Assembly (NCBI GenBank): GCA_001914405.1
Contig: MSDW01000001.1
Coordinates: 930,001 to 994,000, forward strand
Length of the DNA stretch: 64,000 nucleotides
Origin: Candidatus Methanohalarchaeum thermophilum
Lineage (GTDB): Archaea; Halobacteriota; Methanonatronarchaeia; Methanonatronarchaeales; Methanonatronarchaeaceae
Direction of reading: 5' to 3'
Every line of letters begins with the position of its first letter. Positions within the stretch are counted from its first letter, which is position 1. The notes beneath the pieces are model-generated. The model did not search any database, was not told where the DNA came from, and saw nothing but the letters and a program-made list of their open reading frames with translations. Positions 49,075-57,975 of this stretch are shown here, in pieces. Position numbers and translations under genes: made by a program.

Positions 49075-49272
49075 GACTAACCTAATCTCACCTTCAAATG
49101 TGCCACAAACACTTTGATCAGACCAATGGTGGAGCCTATGACATCCTTAAGTTCTTCACTACCATCTTTAGGGCAGTAAGCACTACTGCCCAGATTGTCC
49201 AATTTATTTTATCCTGTTTCTCTTTACTTTCCTTGACATAACATATATCCTTTTCAGGTATCCTGTGGGGTT

Positions 49273-49326
49273 GAAGTGACCTCTACCTAAATCAGGGATC
49301 TTGGAGGAGGTCTTCTCAGCCACTAG
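49273..49326 (-). repeat. Solo IS605-type end hairpin S3
   Basis: On the minus strand, after TTTATC: CTAGTGGCTGAGAAGACC, a hairpin, then GAGGTCACTTC. It lies at the 3' end of a decayed TnpA frame and could be that element's end rather than an independent solo copy. Confidence 0.5.
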
Positions 49327-49860
49327 GATAAAAATTCACAAATTATCTGTATTGCCTGAACATTTGGTTTATCTTGGGGATTTTTAACCCTAATCCGGGT
49401 CTTTAATCTATAATTTGTTAGTTTAAGTGGATTTTTATCTCTGTTGACTTTCCTACATACTTCTTTATGTTGTTCAAGAGTTACCTCACTTGTAGTAGCA
49501 AGAAAATACTTAGGCAACCACAGAGATTATTGCTTCTTTAAGCTAATAAGGAAAGGTTATCACTCAGTTTTCTACTGTTAACACCTTCAAAGAAGTTAAA
49601 AACCTCTACCTTTTGGAAAAGTTGGTTGTAGAATTTTTCCCCTAAACAATATGTGATAAGGATATTGCCTAACCCACACTCTTTACTTTGTTCAAAATAG
49701 TGATTTACCAGCATCAAGCAATATCATATAGTCGTTCTTTCAATACTGTAGCTAAATCATCTAACAAAAGGCTTTTCCTATATTTTGTATAGAATATTAG
49801 GTGTTATATGGAGTGAATGTACACTATCGTCTTACTGGATATATACCATACTTTATAGGT
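49327..49860 (-). pseudogene. tnpA: IS200-type TnpA (Y1 transposase) relic
   Basis: Minus-strand scraps in several frames reconstruct a Y1 transposase: LIFYTKYRKSLLLDDLATVL then KERLYDIA, VNSRKLSDNLSLL and SLWLPKYFLATTSEVTLEQH. These match the HVVFCPKYR, SRKLR and LWSxSYFVATxGxV stretches of IS200/IS605 TnpA. The HUH and catalytic-Tyr regions are too eroded to check. It is the only TnpA trace in the window. Confidence 0.55.
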
Positions 49861-50150
49861 TATTTTATATATTAATTTTATATATTAGTGTTTTGTTGTT
49901 TAGTGTTTCCTCTGCTATTGGACTATATCTTTTCCTCTAGAGAGAGGAGGTCTCTGTTCTGAATTAAAGAATAAAAAACACCGGAACTCGATGATTAATC
50001 TATAGAATAAGGTATCTAAAAATAATTAATTGGTCTCACCTAAAAGATCGATAAAATCAAAAGAAAAAGGTCTTTTAACAAACTAAAGCTAAAAAAAAGG
50101 AAAGAATAGTTAATCAAAAAGGAATAGAAATAAAAATTAGATTTTAACAA

Positions 50151-50987
50151 TTAATTGTCTTTTCTCAATTCTTTTACTTTCTTGATGTTTTCTTTATGGC
50201 CTTTTTTATCGTCTTCGGGTGTTTCAAGTATAAATGGCAGATTCCTTAGTTTTTCGTGGTTTATTATTCTCTTCATTCCCTCTTCACCGATCTTACCTTC
50301 ACCTATATGTTCATGTCTATCCTTATTTGAGCCTAAAGGAAATTTAGAGTCATTTAAATGAATTAATTTAAGTTTATTTAGTCCAATTTTTGCGTCAAAC
50401 TCATTAGTAAATTCATCTAGACCGTTTTCGGTGGCTAGATCATAACCAGCAGAAAAAACATGACATGTATCAAGTGTAACTGCAGTCGGGACCTTCGAGT
50501 TTTCAATAATCTCTCTAATTTGGTCTAAATTATATCCTAGAGTAGTTCCACTACCTGATGTCATTTCTAAAAGTATTTCAATATCTTCAGTTTCTTTTAG
50601 CTTATTCAAGGAATCAGAAATCTTTTTTAAGCCTTTTTCTTCTCCTAGGCCCGTATGAGTTCCAGGATGAATATTAATATACTTAATGCCTAATCGCTTA
50701 GCAGTCTCAACCTCTTTTTCCATTGCATCCATTGACTTACGATAAAGATCATCCTTAGGCGTAGCTAAATTCGTTAAATAAGACTCGTGTATAACAATGG
50801 GATCGACATCACTACCCTTACGCCTATCCATGAAATCTCTTCCTTCCTCTTTTGAAGGAACATCAAACTTCCAGCCCCTAGGAGAATGTGAAAATATCTG
50901 ACAGCAATTACCACCAAGCTTTTCGATCCTATCTATTGATTTGCTGAACCCTCCAGAAATAGAAACATGAGCACCAATCCTCAACAA
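50151..50987 (-). CDS. nfo: Endonuclease IV (AP endonuclease)
   Basis: A 278-residue zinc-dependent TIM-barrel enzyme that cuts abasic sites in base-excision repair. Family landmarks: MLRIGAHVSISGGFSKSID, IFSHSPRGWKF, YINIHPGTHTGLGEEKGL (His ligands), LLEMTSGSGTTLGYN, TCHVFSAGYDL, HLNDSKFPLGSNKDRHEHIG and FILETPEDD. All metal-binding motifs are present. Monocistronic. Confidence 0.95.
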   Translation of the reverse strand: MLRIGAHVSISGGFSKSIDRIEKLGGNCCQIFSHSPRGWKFDVPSKEEGRDFMDRRKGSDVDPIVIHESYLTNLATPKDDLYRKSMDAMEKEVETAKRLGIKYINIHPGTHTGLGEEKGLKKISDSLNKLKETEDIEILLEMTSGSGTTLGYNLDQIREIIENSKVPTAVTLDTCHVFSAGYDLATENGLDEFTNEFDAKIGLNKLKLIHLNDSKFPLGSNKDRHEHIGEGKIGEEGMKRIINHEKLRNLPFILETPEDDKKGHKENIKKVKELRKDN

Positions 50988-51069
50988 AAATAACCACCAA
51001 CCATTCTATCATAAATCTTACACGAACATAACATTTAGCTTTTCTTAAAAAACATGAGAATCCAGTAAT

Positions 51070-51483
51070 CTATAGGCGTGGTTAGGAAGTGGTTTTTATG
51101 GATTGTTGTTAGATGTGTTTTTTTTATGTTTGCATGGTTTTTGTAGGTGGGTTGGGTGTATTTTTTGATGGTTTTGGTGGGTGTTTGTGTGTATTATGTT
51201 TATTTGTTTTTCTAATTGGGGTTGGTGTTGGTTTTTGGTTTGTTTGTGGGCTTTGAGATTATAGGGGTAGGGAAATTTCTGTGTTTAGTTTATTTTTTGT
51301 AGTCTTTTGATGGATTTGTAGTAGGTGTGGTCTATATATCTAGTTTTTTTTTGGCTTAATAGAGTTTAAAGTGAATAATATTGTATTTGAATTGGATTGA
51401 GTTTTGTAAATAGTTGTGGATGAGGATGTTGCTAAGATGTCTTTTAGGATATGGTTAAAATGTCTTTTTTTACCTTCAGAAAA
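51070..51483. repeat. Family D TG-rich repeat, copy D2
   Basis: About 410 bp matching 21383-21781 at roughly 95% identity up to a point near 51370, then less well with a small insertion. TCTATAGGCGTG start, TTCAGAAAA end. It lies between nfo and the prepilin peptidase gene. No coding frame is kept. Confidence 0.65.
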
Positions 51484-51535
51484 AAGCTTTAGCTTAATTG
51501 TTTAGTAGTTTCCTTGTTCTAGAGCTGAAAATATG

Positions 51536-52219
51536 TCACATTAACATTAAATATCCAATATTAAAGAAAGCTAATACCAAGTAAAGCAGGTCGCCGATGA
51601 AGATGGCAACTAGGTATCCACCGAATATTGAAGCTATAAAGGGGATTTTTGGACTTATCCAAACATAATCTTTTTCTTTGAGTAATTTACTTCTGTTTTT
51701 AATGGAAGAGAATAATTTAGATTCCTTTAATATTTTATCTTTTTCGTTTACTTCCTTAACTGGTTTTTTGAGTCCGATAAACATTTTGGAAAGTTTATCA
51801 GTATCTCCTCTTATTAGGTTGAAGAGAAACAACGCTAATGGATAAATTAAGGAGATTATCAACGAATTTAGAAGAACAGTAAATGTAAAAACCGTTGCGT
51901 CACCATAAACTGGGTTGAAGTAATTTGGATAAACGGGAAAGAGAAGTGATAATACCATTAAGGCCTTGGCATCTGCTCCTCCAAAAAAATTAAAAAAGTA
52001 AAATAGATAGGACAAAGGAAAAATAAATCCAAAAGAGATTAATAAATAAGTTAGATAAGTTTTATTGAAATTAAGGAAAAGATAGAGAACAGAAAGAACT
52101 AAAAGAAACAACCAAAAATAATTTGAAGCTTTCCTAGTTTTTATGTCCTGCATAGATGCTAATAACAAAACAAATAAAGCTAATATGATCTTAATAAGAT
52201 TTAAGTCCATAATCATCAA
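51536..52219 (-). CDS. Archaeal prepilin/preflagellin peptidase (A24 family)
   Basis: A 227-residue membrane aspartyl protease that removes the positively charged leader from type IV pilin-like or archaellin precursors. The first catalytic Asp is in LLASMQDIKTRKASN after helix 1; the second is in FFGGADAKALMVLSL (GxGD-type motif, here GGAD). Six hydrophobic helices. The central cytoplasmic loop is Lys-rich. The gene overlaps the upstream RecA-fold gene by 4 bp. No pilin or archaellin genes adjoin. Confidence 0.85.
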   Translation of the reverse strand: MMIMDLNLIKIILALFVLLLASMQDIKTRKASNYFWLFLLVLSVLYLFLNFNKTYLTYLLISFGFIFPLSYLFYFFNFFGGADAKALMVLSLLFPVYPNYFNPVYGDATVFTFTVLLNSLIISLIYPLALFLFNLIRGDTDKLSKMFIGLKKPVKEVNEKDKILKESKLFSSIKNRSKLLKEKDYVWISPKIPFIASIFGGYLVAIFIGDLLYLVLAFFNIGYLMLM

Positions 52220-52968
52220 CTATCCATAATAGATCTTCTATCCAGTCTATTTTTCAATTCGCTATCCCCTATAGGCTTGTCTACCCTTATCCTATGTGGA
52301 CTACTCTCACTTACTCCTCGTTCAATTTCATAATTATGCCATCGACTATCGAAACTACCCGCATCATGCCAGCAGATCTTTAAAAACTTCTTACCCTCTA
52401 GAAACAAGGTCTCGATCAAAGTAGAAGCAGTAGATTGAACAAAGCTTAATTTCTCGGAACTAAGACTTTTTTCAACCGTTAAAAGAGTTAAATTGTTTTT
52501 AGATTTTTCTTCAGCCATTAACAACTGTAAAACATTATTAATTACATTAGGCTCTGCAAAATTAGCGATAGAATTAAAAGAATCAATAACGGTTCTACCT
52601 CCATCCCCTAACCTACATCTAGATTTATTATACAAATGAAGAAACTCATTCAAATTAGGGCCCTTTAAGTTCAATCTCTCTTCATCTAGAGATTCATTTA
52701 ACCTCCATGAATAGCCATCAATCACTTCAATATCTTCTATATTAATCCCTCTTCTCTTAAAGCCCTTTGTTACTCTATCAATGGATCTACCTAAAGTAAA
52801 AAACAAACTAGACTCATTAGATCTTACACCCTCTTCAACAAAAGAAAAAGAAAACAACTCCTTCCGACTGCTGGGGCTACCAACAATAACAATAGTAGAA
52901 GAATCCAAAAAACCATCTCTCAGTAGACCATCAAGTTCCTCAATACCAAATTTTTTCATCTTACTCAA
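52216..52968 (-). CDS. KaiC/RecA-fold protein with degenerate P-loop
   Basis: A 250-residue RecA-like protein: IEELDGLLRDGFLDSSTIVI then VGSPSSRKELFSFSFVEEG aligns with the KaiC Walker A (GxxGxGKS/T), but the Gly-Lys-Thr/Ser is replaced by Ser-Arg-Lys-Glu. Later segments (GRTVIDSFNSIANFAE) keep the Walker B Asp. It probably does not hydrolyse ATP normally and may be a partner or sensor for another KaiC-like protein. Coupled to the prepilin peptidase by a 4-bp overlap, suggesting a shared role in surface-filament biogenesis. Start ATG 52968; function inferred. Confidence 0.65.
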   Translation of the reverse strand: MSKMKKFGIEELDGLLRDGFLDSSTIVIVGSPSSRKELFSFSFVEEGVRSNESSLFFTLGRSIDRVTKGFKRRGINIEDIEVIDGYSWRLNESLDEERLNLKGPNLNEFLHLYNKSRCRLGDGGRTVIDSFNSIANFAEPNVINNVLQLLMAEEKSKNNLTLLTVEKSLSSEKLSFVQSTASTLIETLFLEGKKFLKICWHDAGSFDSRWHNYEIERGVSESSPHRIRVDKPIGDSELKNRLDRRSIMDS

Positions 52969-53067
52969 TTAATATATTTAAACAAAACAACTATTATTTT
53001 GGGTGCCACAGAAACCCAAATAATTTATTAAAAACAAGTAACAAGGATATGTACTGAACTATAATAT

Positions 53068-53141
<74 letters not shown>

Positions 53142-53213
53142 CTCCCCTGAGATAAAGATTTTGAAAAAGATAAGACCCTTCTGATAAGGAATCGAAAAAA
53201 TTATATTTAAAAA

Positions 53214-53284
<71 letters not shown>

Positions 53285-53287
53285 TAA

Positions 53288-53358
53288 GCGGGTGTGGTCT
53301 AGTGGTAGGACCTGAGCCTTCCAAGCTCATGGCCCGGGTTCAAATCCCGGCACCCGCA
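53288..53358 (+). tRNA. tRNA-Gly (TCC)
   Basis: 71 bases. The acceptor stem GCGGGTG pairs with CACCCGC, discriminator A. The anticodon stem-loop is TGAGCCTTCCAAGCTCA with anticodon TCC, and the T-arm is CCCGGGTTCAAATCCCGG. Only 3 bp follow the tRNA-Gly(GCC) gene, so both come from one transcript. Confidence 0.95.
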
Positions 53359-53371
53359 CTTACGATTATTT

Positions 53372-53425
53372 TAGTGCTTGAGAAGACCCCCTCCAATCTT
53401 TGATTTTGGTAGGGGAGGAAGTCAC
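53372..53425 (+). repeat. Solo IS605-type end hairpin S4
   Basis: GCTTGAGAAGACCCCCTCC, then ATCTTTGATTTTGGTAGGGG and AGGAAGTCAC. The left part is a left-end signature and the right part is the family A right end. Lies 14 bp after the tRNA-Gly gene. Confidence 0.6.
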
Positions 53426-53525
53426 TATATACATTGGCTCTTTTGATCTTGTTTTTATTTTTAGTGTTCTAATTTTCAGGTCAATTTCTCATAATCTAAT
53501 TTTTCTCTAAATAAAAATTCTGAAA

Positions 53526-53886
53526 TCTTCAATTTGTATATAATTACAGTACCTTCATTACAATAAAGGGTTTAAGTTCTTTTAATCATGATAATAGCTC
53601 TGTATATACCTTAAATCAAATTGAAGGCAAAATACATCCTGTTGATACGAAAGTAATAATTAAAGATCTAGGTAACAACGACATATGGATCTATTGTAAT
53701 CTATTCTACAAAGCAAAAGATCTAAAACAGGTAGAAGAAACTATAACATTCAAAGTTGGAAAAGACAAAAACCTTCCAAATCTCTCAGGTGAAGTAAAAC
53801 TAATTCTGGGAAATACACTAGAAATTAAAATAATTGAAAAGTTATCTTGTGTGTTCATAAGCCGGCCAACAACTGGAATGGATTAA
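53526..53886 (+). pseudogene. Open frame without start codon, origin unknown
   Basis: About 115 codons are open (TINQIEGKIHP-like stretch TLNQIEGKIHPVDTKVIIKD, then LGNNDIWIYCNLFYKAKDL and GEVKLILGNTLEIKIIEKLS), with amino-acid use like a real soluble beta-rich domain, but no ATG, GTG or TTG near the beginning. Probably the 3' part of a truncated gene. No family recognised. Confidence 0.35.
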
Positions 53887-54039
53887 TCAAACAATTATTC
53901 TAAATTGGGAGATTATTTCTAGAAGGTGGATTTGATTATCCAAGGTTGTTAAAAAAGAGAACAGATGGAGGTCTGTTTATGAGGTGGATTTTTCTAAAAA
54001 CAAAGAATTAAAAATGATTAATTACTTAAATGATAACAG

Positions 54040-54888
54040 ATGAAGAAAATTTATATCTTATTGTTGGTTTTTTTGTTATTGTTTTTTCTGTTAGCTTTGG
54101 TTTATCAACAGAATCCACAAAAATTCCATGAAAAACCAATAGAACAATATATCAACCAGACTAACGAAATTAAGGAGAAAATAGCATTGGTTATTCAAAA
54201 AACAATTAACATTTCTCGAAATTTAGCTAATAACTATTTAAACAATCAAATGAATAACCAAGATCCTTGTCTCTTTGAGACTTGGCCTTACAATAAAACG
54301 TATTATGAAAAAGCAGACTCTTATGTTGAAACGCATTACAAAACGAGATCAGAAAAGTCCTTGGATTCTTTATATCAATTATTAAAACAATTACAATTTA
54401 GAGAATACGAGAGAGATGTATTTGATTGTACTGAATCTTCCGCTAAACTGGAATGGATACTGGAAGGAGCTGATTACGATGCCGTGATCGCTTATTCTGA
54501 AAGTTTTCCTGCTTTTCAGTCTTCAATTGGACATTCTTGGGTTGTTATCGATTTAGGACAAAAAATAGTTGCAATAGAAGCAACAGAATTAACCAAAGAC
54601 AATTATAGGCCACCAGGGATAGTGGTCAATCAACGGGGAGAGTATTTAGAGTATACAAACATCTATGAACGTTATATGGATTGGCTGGAAGAATATCCAG
54701 CTAGTGAATATCAAAGACCAAGCGACTTATCATTTGAAGAATGGACCAACCAATACCTCAATGAAGAATATGAGCCCTACTCAAATTATTACTATAACCC
54801 ACAAAAAACCTATGAAACTCCATATAACGCTACTTTAGGCACTGAATATATTCCAGAAAGCGAATGGGATTGGTGGCAAAATAATTAG
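54040..54888 (+). CDS. Membrane-anchored transglutaminase-like cysteine protein
   Basis: A 282-residue protein with one N-terminal anchor helix (IYILLLVFLLLFFLLALVY) and an external domain. A transglutaminase-type triad is visible: Cys in REYERDVFDCTESSAKLEW, His in SSIGHSWVVIDLG and an acidic residue in VAIEATE. The C-terminal third is rich in Tyr, Glu, Pro and Asn. Such proteins could be peptidases or cross-linkers at the cell surface. Monocistronic and intact, among relics and repeats. Confidence 0.68.
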   Translation: MKKIYILLLVFLLLFFLLALVYQQNPQKFHEKPIEQYINQTNEIKEKIALVIQKTINISRNLANNYLNNQMNNQDPCLFETWPYNKTYYEKADSYVETHYKTRSEKSLDSLYQLLKQLQFREYERDVFDCTESSAKLEWILEGADYDAVIAYSESFPAFQSSIGHSWVVIDLGQKIVAIEATELTKDNYRPPGIVVNQRGEYLEYTNIYERYMDWLEEYPASEYQRPSDLSFEEWTNQYLNEEYEPYSNYYYNPQKTYETPYNATLGTEYIPESEWDWWQNN

Positions 54889-54924
54889 AAAAAAAGAACC
54901 TAATAAATGCCCACTATCCTTAAT

Positions 54925-55015
54925 GCATTTTCCACTTTTTGTAGAGATGTATAACCTGGAAAAAAAATAAACCAAATTCAGTTATAAACCAGGTCAATTA
55001 TTCCTAAAAAGCCAT
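54925..55015 (+). pseudogene. AbrB-like C-terminal relic
   Basis: Readable scraps DVYNLEKK-like and KFSYKPGQLFLKSHK correspond to the LPKDMVEGLDW and DFSYQSGGLFLKK parts of the AbrB-like protein at 31164. Frames are broken. Similar tails occur at 43015 and 25125. Confidence 0.35.
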
Positions 55016-55070
55016 AAACCTGCTTATTTATTTTATTTAACTTTGATTTCTTTAAGAATAACTGGTTTAT

Positions 55071-55527
55071 CTTAAATGTTGAGAAGACCCCTTCCAAAAT
55101 CTTTGATTTTGGTAGGGGATGAATCAACTAGGAAGGGTTTAAGTGTTTTTGAGACTAATTAAGAGTAACTGGCAGTTGGTTGGGAGTCTGCCTCATCAAA
55201 AAGCAATCCCGTTGCCTACACGGAGCGTGTCCGTGGACTGACTTGGAAACGAGTCAAGTAACGAGTTGAAAAAAAATAGGTAAGCCCGAAACTTCGGGAG
55301 TAGGGTCTAGTGGTTGTGTGGAGCAACCAGAGTGAATAAGGGAGCCATTGTGTAGCTAATATATGGGCTTTGTGCCCTAATCCAATTCTTCACTCGGAGC
55401 AATAGTTCCCTGTTGACGGTGTGAATGAGACAAGTACCGTGGAAAAGCAAACTCCTCTTTGGATAAGGCTCACAGGGAAGCCCCTTCCTCACCGAACGAA
55501 TGTGAGGTAAGGTAGGGGTCACTTCAC
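55071..55527 (+). mobile_element. Family B non-coding element, copy B3
   Basis: About 457 bp after TTTATC. Left end: TGTTGAGAAGACCCCTTCC, hairpin, GGGATGAATCAACT. Interior hairpins: ACGGAGCGTGTCCGT, GACTTGGAAACGAGTC and CCCGAAACTTCGGG. Right-end hairpin: CCTTCCTCACCGAACGAATG then TGAGGTAAGG, followed by TAGGGGTCACTTCAC. Block order matches B1 and B2. Strongly GC-enriched compared with the surrounding DNA. First of three non-coding elements in 1.55 kb. Confidence 0.65.
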
Positions 55528-55728
55528 TCTTTTATAAGTTCCATTTATTTGGGTTTTTTGAAATATTTATCAATAGTTATTTTGGTGTATTATTTACTAA
55601 GTAGGTGTAAGAGGGTTTTGAAAGAAGTAAGGGTTTGTTGCAGGAAAGAAAGGTTGGGGGTATTGGTTGGGGTAAACTAAATTTTGTTCTTTTCGTTAGT
55701 TACTTCAATAAGTGAAAGAAATTTTAAC

Positions 55729-56142
55729 TTATTTGGTCTTAATCTCCTTCCTTTTTTTGATAGGATGGGAGGGGGAATCATTACAAGATATTTGTATTTG
55801 GGGAGCTTCAATAGGGGGGTTTTTGTTGGGAGGTTCTTAGCGTATAAGCCAAGTTTGAGTGGGCAAGCACTTGAGTGCAGGGCTCTATCGCAATAGATAT
55901 GTGGTGGGGTTGGGAACGGGGCTCTGTGACCGAGCCTAGGACCAAGGTACATGATGGTGATGGACATGGGTGCCTGTCCTGGAAACCAGTATTTAAGTCC
56001 TTGTGGGACCTGCAAGATCCTGGCAGACCGTGTCTGCCTTTGCTAGATCATTCGGTAACAAGGCACCAAATCTTGGATACTGGTCCTGTGAATGGATGGA
56101 AGCACCTTCCTAAATCTTTGATTAGGTAGTTGAGGAGGTCAC
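55729..56142 (+). mobile_element. Family C non-coding element, copy C3
   Basis: 414 bp after TTTAAC, with the same hairpins as C1 and C2: GCACTTGAGTGC, GGCTC...GAGCC, CTGG-AAA-CCAG and GGCAGAC-CGT-GTCTGCC. The left-end hairpin is degenerate (CCTTCCTTTTTTTGATAGG). The right end is GGAAGCACCTTCC, hairpin, TGAGGAGGTCAC. Confidence 0.65.
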
Positions 56143-56303
56143 ATGCGTGTCTTCCTCTTTATGTCAATAATTAATTACCTCTTTAATGAGTTAGGTGTGT
56201 TCTTGCCGTACTAGTTAGAAAAGTTATTTAAAGCTGGTTTAGTTTTTTGGGTGTTATTTGCTTTTCTGTCTGCCCATTTTCGAAATTTCTTATATTGGTT
56301 TAT

Positions 56304-56619
56304 CTTGGTGGTTGAGAAGACCCCTTACTTAATCTCTTGATTAGGGAGGGGATGAATCAACCTATAAGGCTTAAGTGGCTCCGTGTTTTAGGTTTTGGTG
56401 TGAGCTAGGCAGGGGTTGTGGCCGAAGGCTAAAGCCCGTGGACAGATTGAGAGTTCTGGTTACCAAGCTCGCTGGATGAATCGGGAACCTCCCCATAGAA
56501 AGCTTCCTAGATAAGGGCCGCCCGGGACTGAGATTGGATGACGGCGGTAGGAAGTGAACCCCTTTGACTCTGGAAGCATCCTTCCAAAATCCCTTGATTT
56601 TGGTAGGGGAGGAAGTCAC
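56304..56619 (+). mobile_element. Family A non-coding element, copy A3 (candidate solitary omega RNA)
   Basis: 316 bp after GGTTTATC; nearly identical to A2, with small indels (CCATAGAAAGCTTCC versus CCAAAAAGCTTC; CCCTTGATTTTGG in the right hairpin). The right end GGGGAGGAAGTCAC is followed by ATCTTTCTTGTCGG as possible guide. Indels that break the crossing frame while hairpins persist support an RNA rather than a protein. Confidence 0.65.
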
Positions 56620-56893
56620 ATCTTTCTTGTCGGTTATTCTAAATAAGAAAATATTGTTACATGGGGTATTGTCTTGAGTTTTTGGTTATTGTGGTAGAAA
56701 AATTGGTGGGTTTTTCTGGGTTTTTATGGTTTTTTTAAATTTTTTGGTTGATTTGTTTTTGTTTTTTTGTTTTTGGGTTTATTTGTTTTAAAGAGAAGTT
56801 TTTCAAATTGATTTGATTTTTTTATGAGTTATCTAAGTTTGTTAGGTTAGTGATGTATAGGGATTTAAATAGCATGTTATACATATGGGTTAA
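56620..56893. other. TG-rich intergenic region and promoter
   Basis: The plus strand is T/G-rich (for example GGTGGGTTTTTCTGGG), without genes. The right end holds the methyltransferase promoter. Confidence 0.4.
56863..56870 (+). promoter_or_regulatory. Candidate TATA box of the methyltransferase/corrinoid operon
   Basis: ATTTAAAT sits 24-31 bp before TTG 56894, the spacing expected for a transcript that begins at or next to that codon, so the mRNA is probably leaderless. Confidence 0.4.
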
Positions 56894-57973
56894 TTGAGTG
56901 TATTGGAAATGGATGAATTAACCCCTAAAGAAAGAATATTTGGAATGGTAGAGGGCAAGGAAGTGGATAGACCTGGAATCGGTTCCTTTGCAATGGCTTT
57001 TATCTCAAAGCAAGTACATGGTCTATCTGTAAGAGATTGCTACACTGACTGGGAAAAGTTTCTCAAGTATTACCTAAAAGTGCAAAAGATGTACGGTTTT
57101 GATTCACCTCCATTGGTAGGTCACGCATCTATGGGAGCTGCTGAATTTGGTGGTGAATACAAATACCCAGAGGAAGGAAGCAACCTACAATCACCAGCCG
57201 TCAAAAAACATCCAGTGGATTCTGTGGACGATGTTTATGACCTTGAAATCCCGGATCCATCTGAAGCGGGTGAGATCCCTGAAATGCTGGGAGCTGCCGA
57301 ATATGTAAAAGAAAACTATCCAAAAGGATATGATGCTGTTTCTGTAGTTGTAGGCAGTCCTTTTACCTGGGCCGGGAATATTGCAGATGTTAACAACCTA
57401 ATGAAATGGACCGTTAGAGAACCTGATGCAGTTCACAAGCTACAGGAGAAAGTGGTCGATTTCTTAATAGAATATCTGAAGGTTCTATTAGAAACTGGAG
57501 GAGAAGTTGTTATGCCCTTTGATGGTGGTCCAACCGAGTCTAACGATCTACTCAGTCCAGATCAATTTGAGGAATTCGTTTTACCTCACTGGAAAGATTT
57601 TAGAGAAAGAGCACTAGATCTAGGTGTACCAGGGTTTTTATGCCATCCATGTGGAAATCAGACTAAAAATTTAAAGTTTTACAAGGAATTACCTGGTACA
57701 TTAGCCGTAAACTTTGATTTTAGGACACCACTAAAGGATGTAGTAGAAGAACTTGGTGATCAAGCGATGATAGTAGGTAGTATAGAACCTGCTAAATTTT
57801 TAAGCAAAGATGATGAGTGGATATATGAAAGGAGTATGGAACAGTTAGAAATAGCTGCAGATGCTCCGCATGGTTACATGATTGGCCCTGGCTGTGAATT
57901 ACCCGTTGATACGCCACCGCTAAACTTCCATGCGATGTGTCAGGCCGTTCGTGATTACGCAAAGGAGGATTAA
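56894..57973 (+). CDS. UROD-fold methylcobamide:coenzyme M methyltransferase-like protein (MtaA/MtbA/CmuA family)
   Basis: A 359-residue UroD-type barrel that in methylotrophic methanogens moves the methyl group from a corrinoid protein to coenzyme M. N-terminal LTPKERIFGMVEGKEVDRPG is typical. The zinc-site His and Cys lie in GVPGFLCHPCGNQTKNL, with the third ligand Cys in GYMIGPGCELPVD, which fits the H-x-C-x(n)-C rule of MtaA/MtbA. TTG 56894 starts right behind a TATA-like box; ATG 56909 is an alternative. It is followed 2 bp later by its corrinoid protein. No substrate-specific methyltransferase (MtaB, MttB, MtbB or MtmB) is adjacent, so the methyl donor is unknown. Confidence 0.87.
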   Translation: MSVLEMDELTPKERIFGMVEGKEVDRPGIGSFAMAFISKQVHGLSVRDCYTDWEKFLKYYLKVQKMYGFDSPPLVGHASMGAAEFGGEYKYPEEGSNLQSPAVKKHPVDSVDDVYDLEIPDPSEAGEIPEMLGAAEYVKENYPKGYDAVSVVVGSPFTWAGNIADVNNLMKWTVREPDAVHKLQEKVVDFLIEYLKVLLETGGEVVMPFDGGPTESNDLLSPDQFEEFVLPHWKDFRERALDLGVPGFLCHPCGNQTKNLKFYKELPGTLAVNFDFRTPLKDVVEELGDQAMIVGSIEPAKFLSKDDEWIYERSMEQLEIAADAPHGYMIGPGCELPVDTPPLNFHAMCQAVRDYAKED

Positions 57974-57975
57974 AA

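Noticed and set aside
49323-49517. 64-residue frame as an independent gene
   Set aside because: It is the C-terminal part of a decayed IS200 TnpA; homology continues upstream in other frames.
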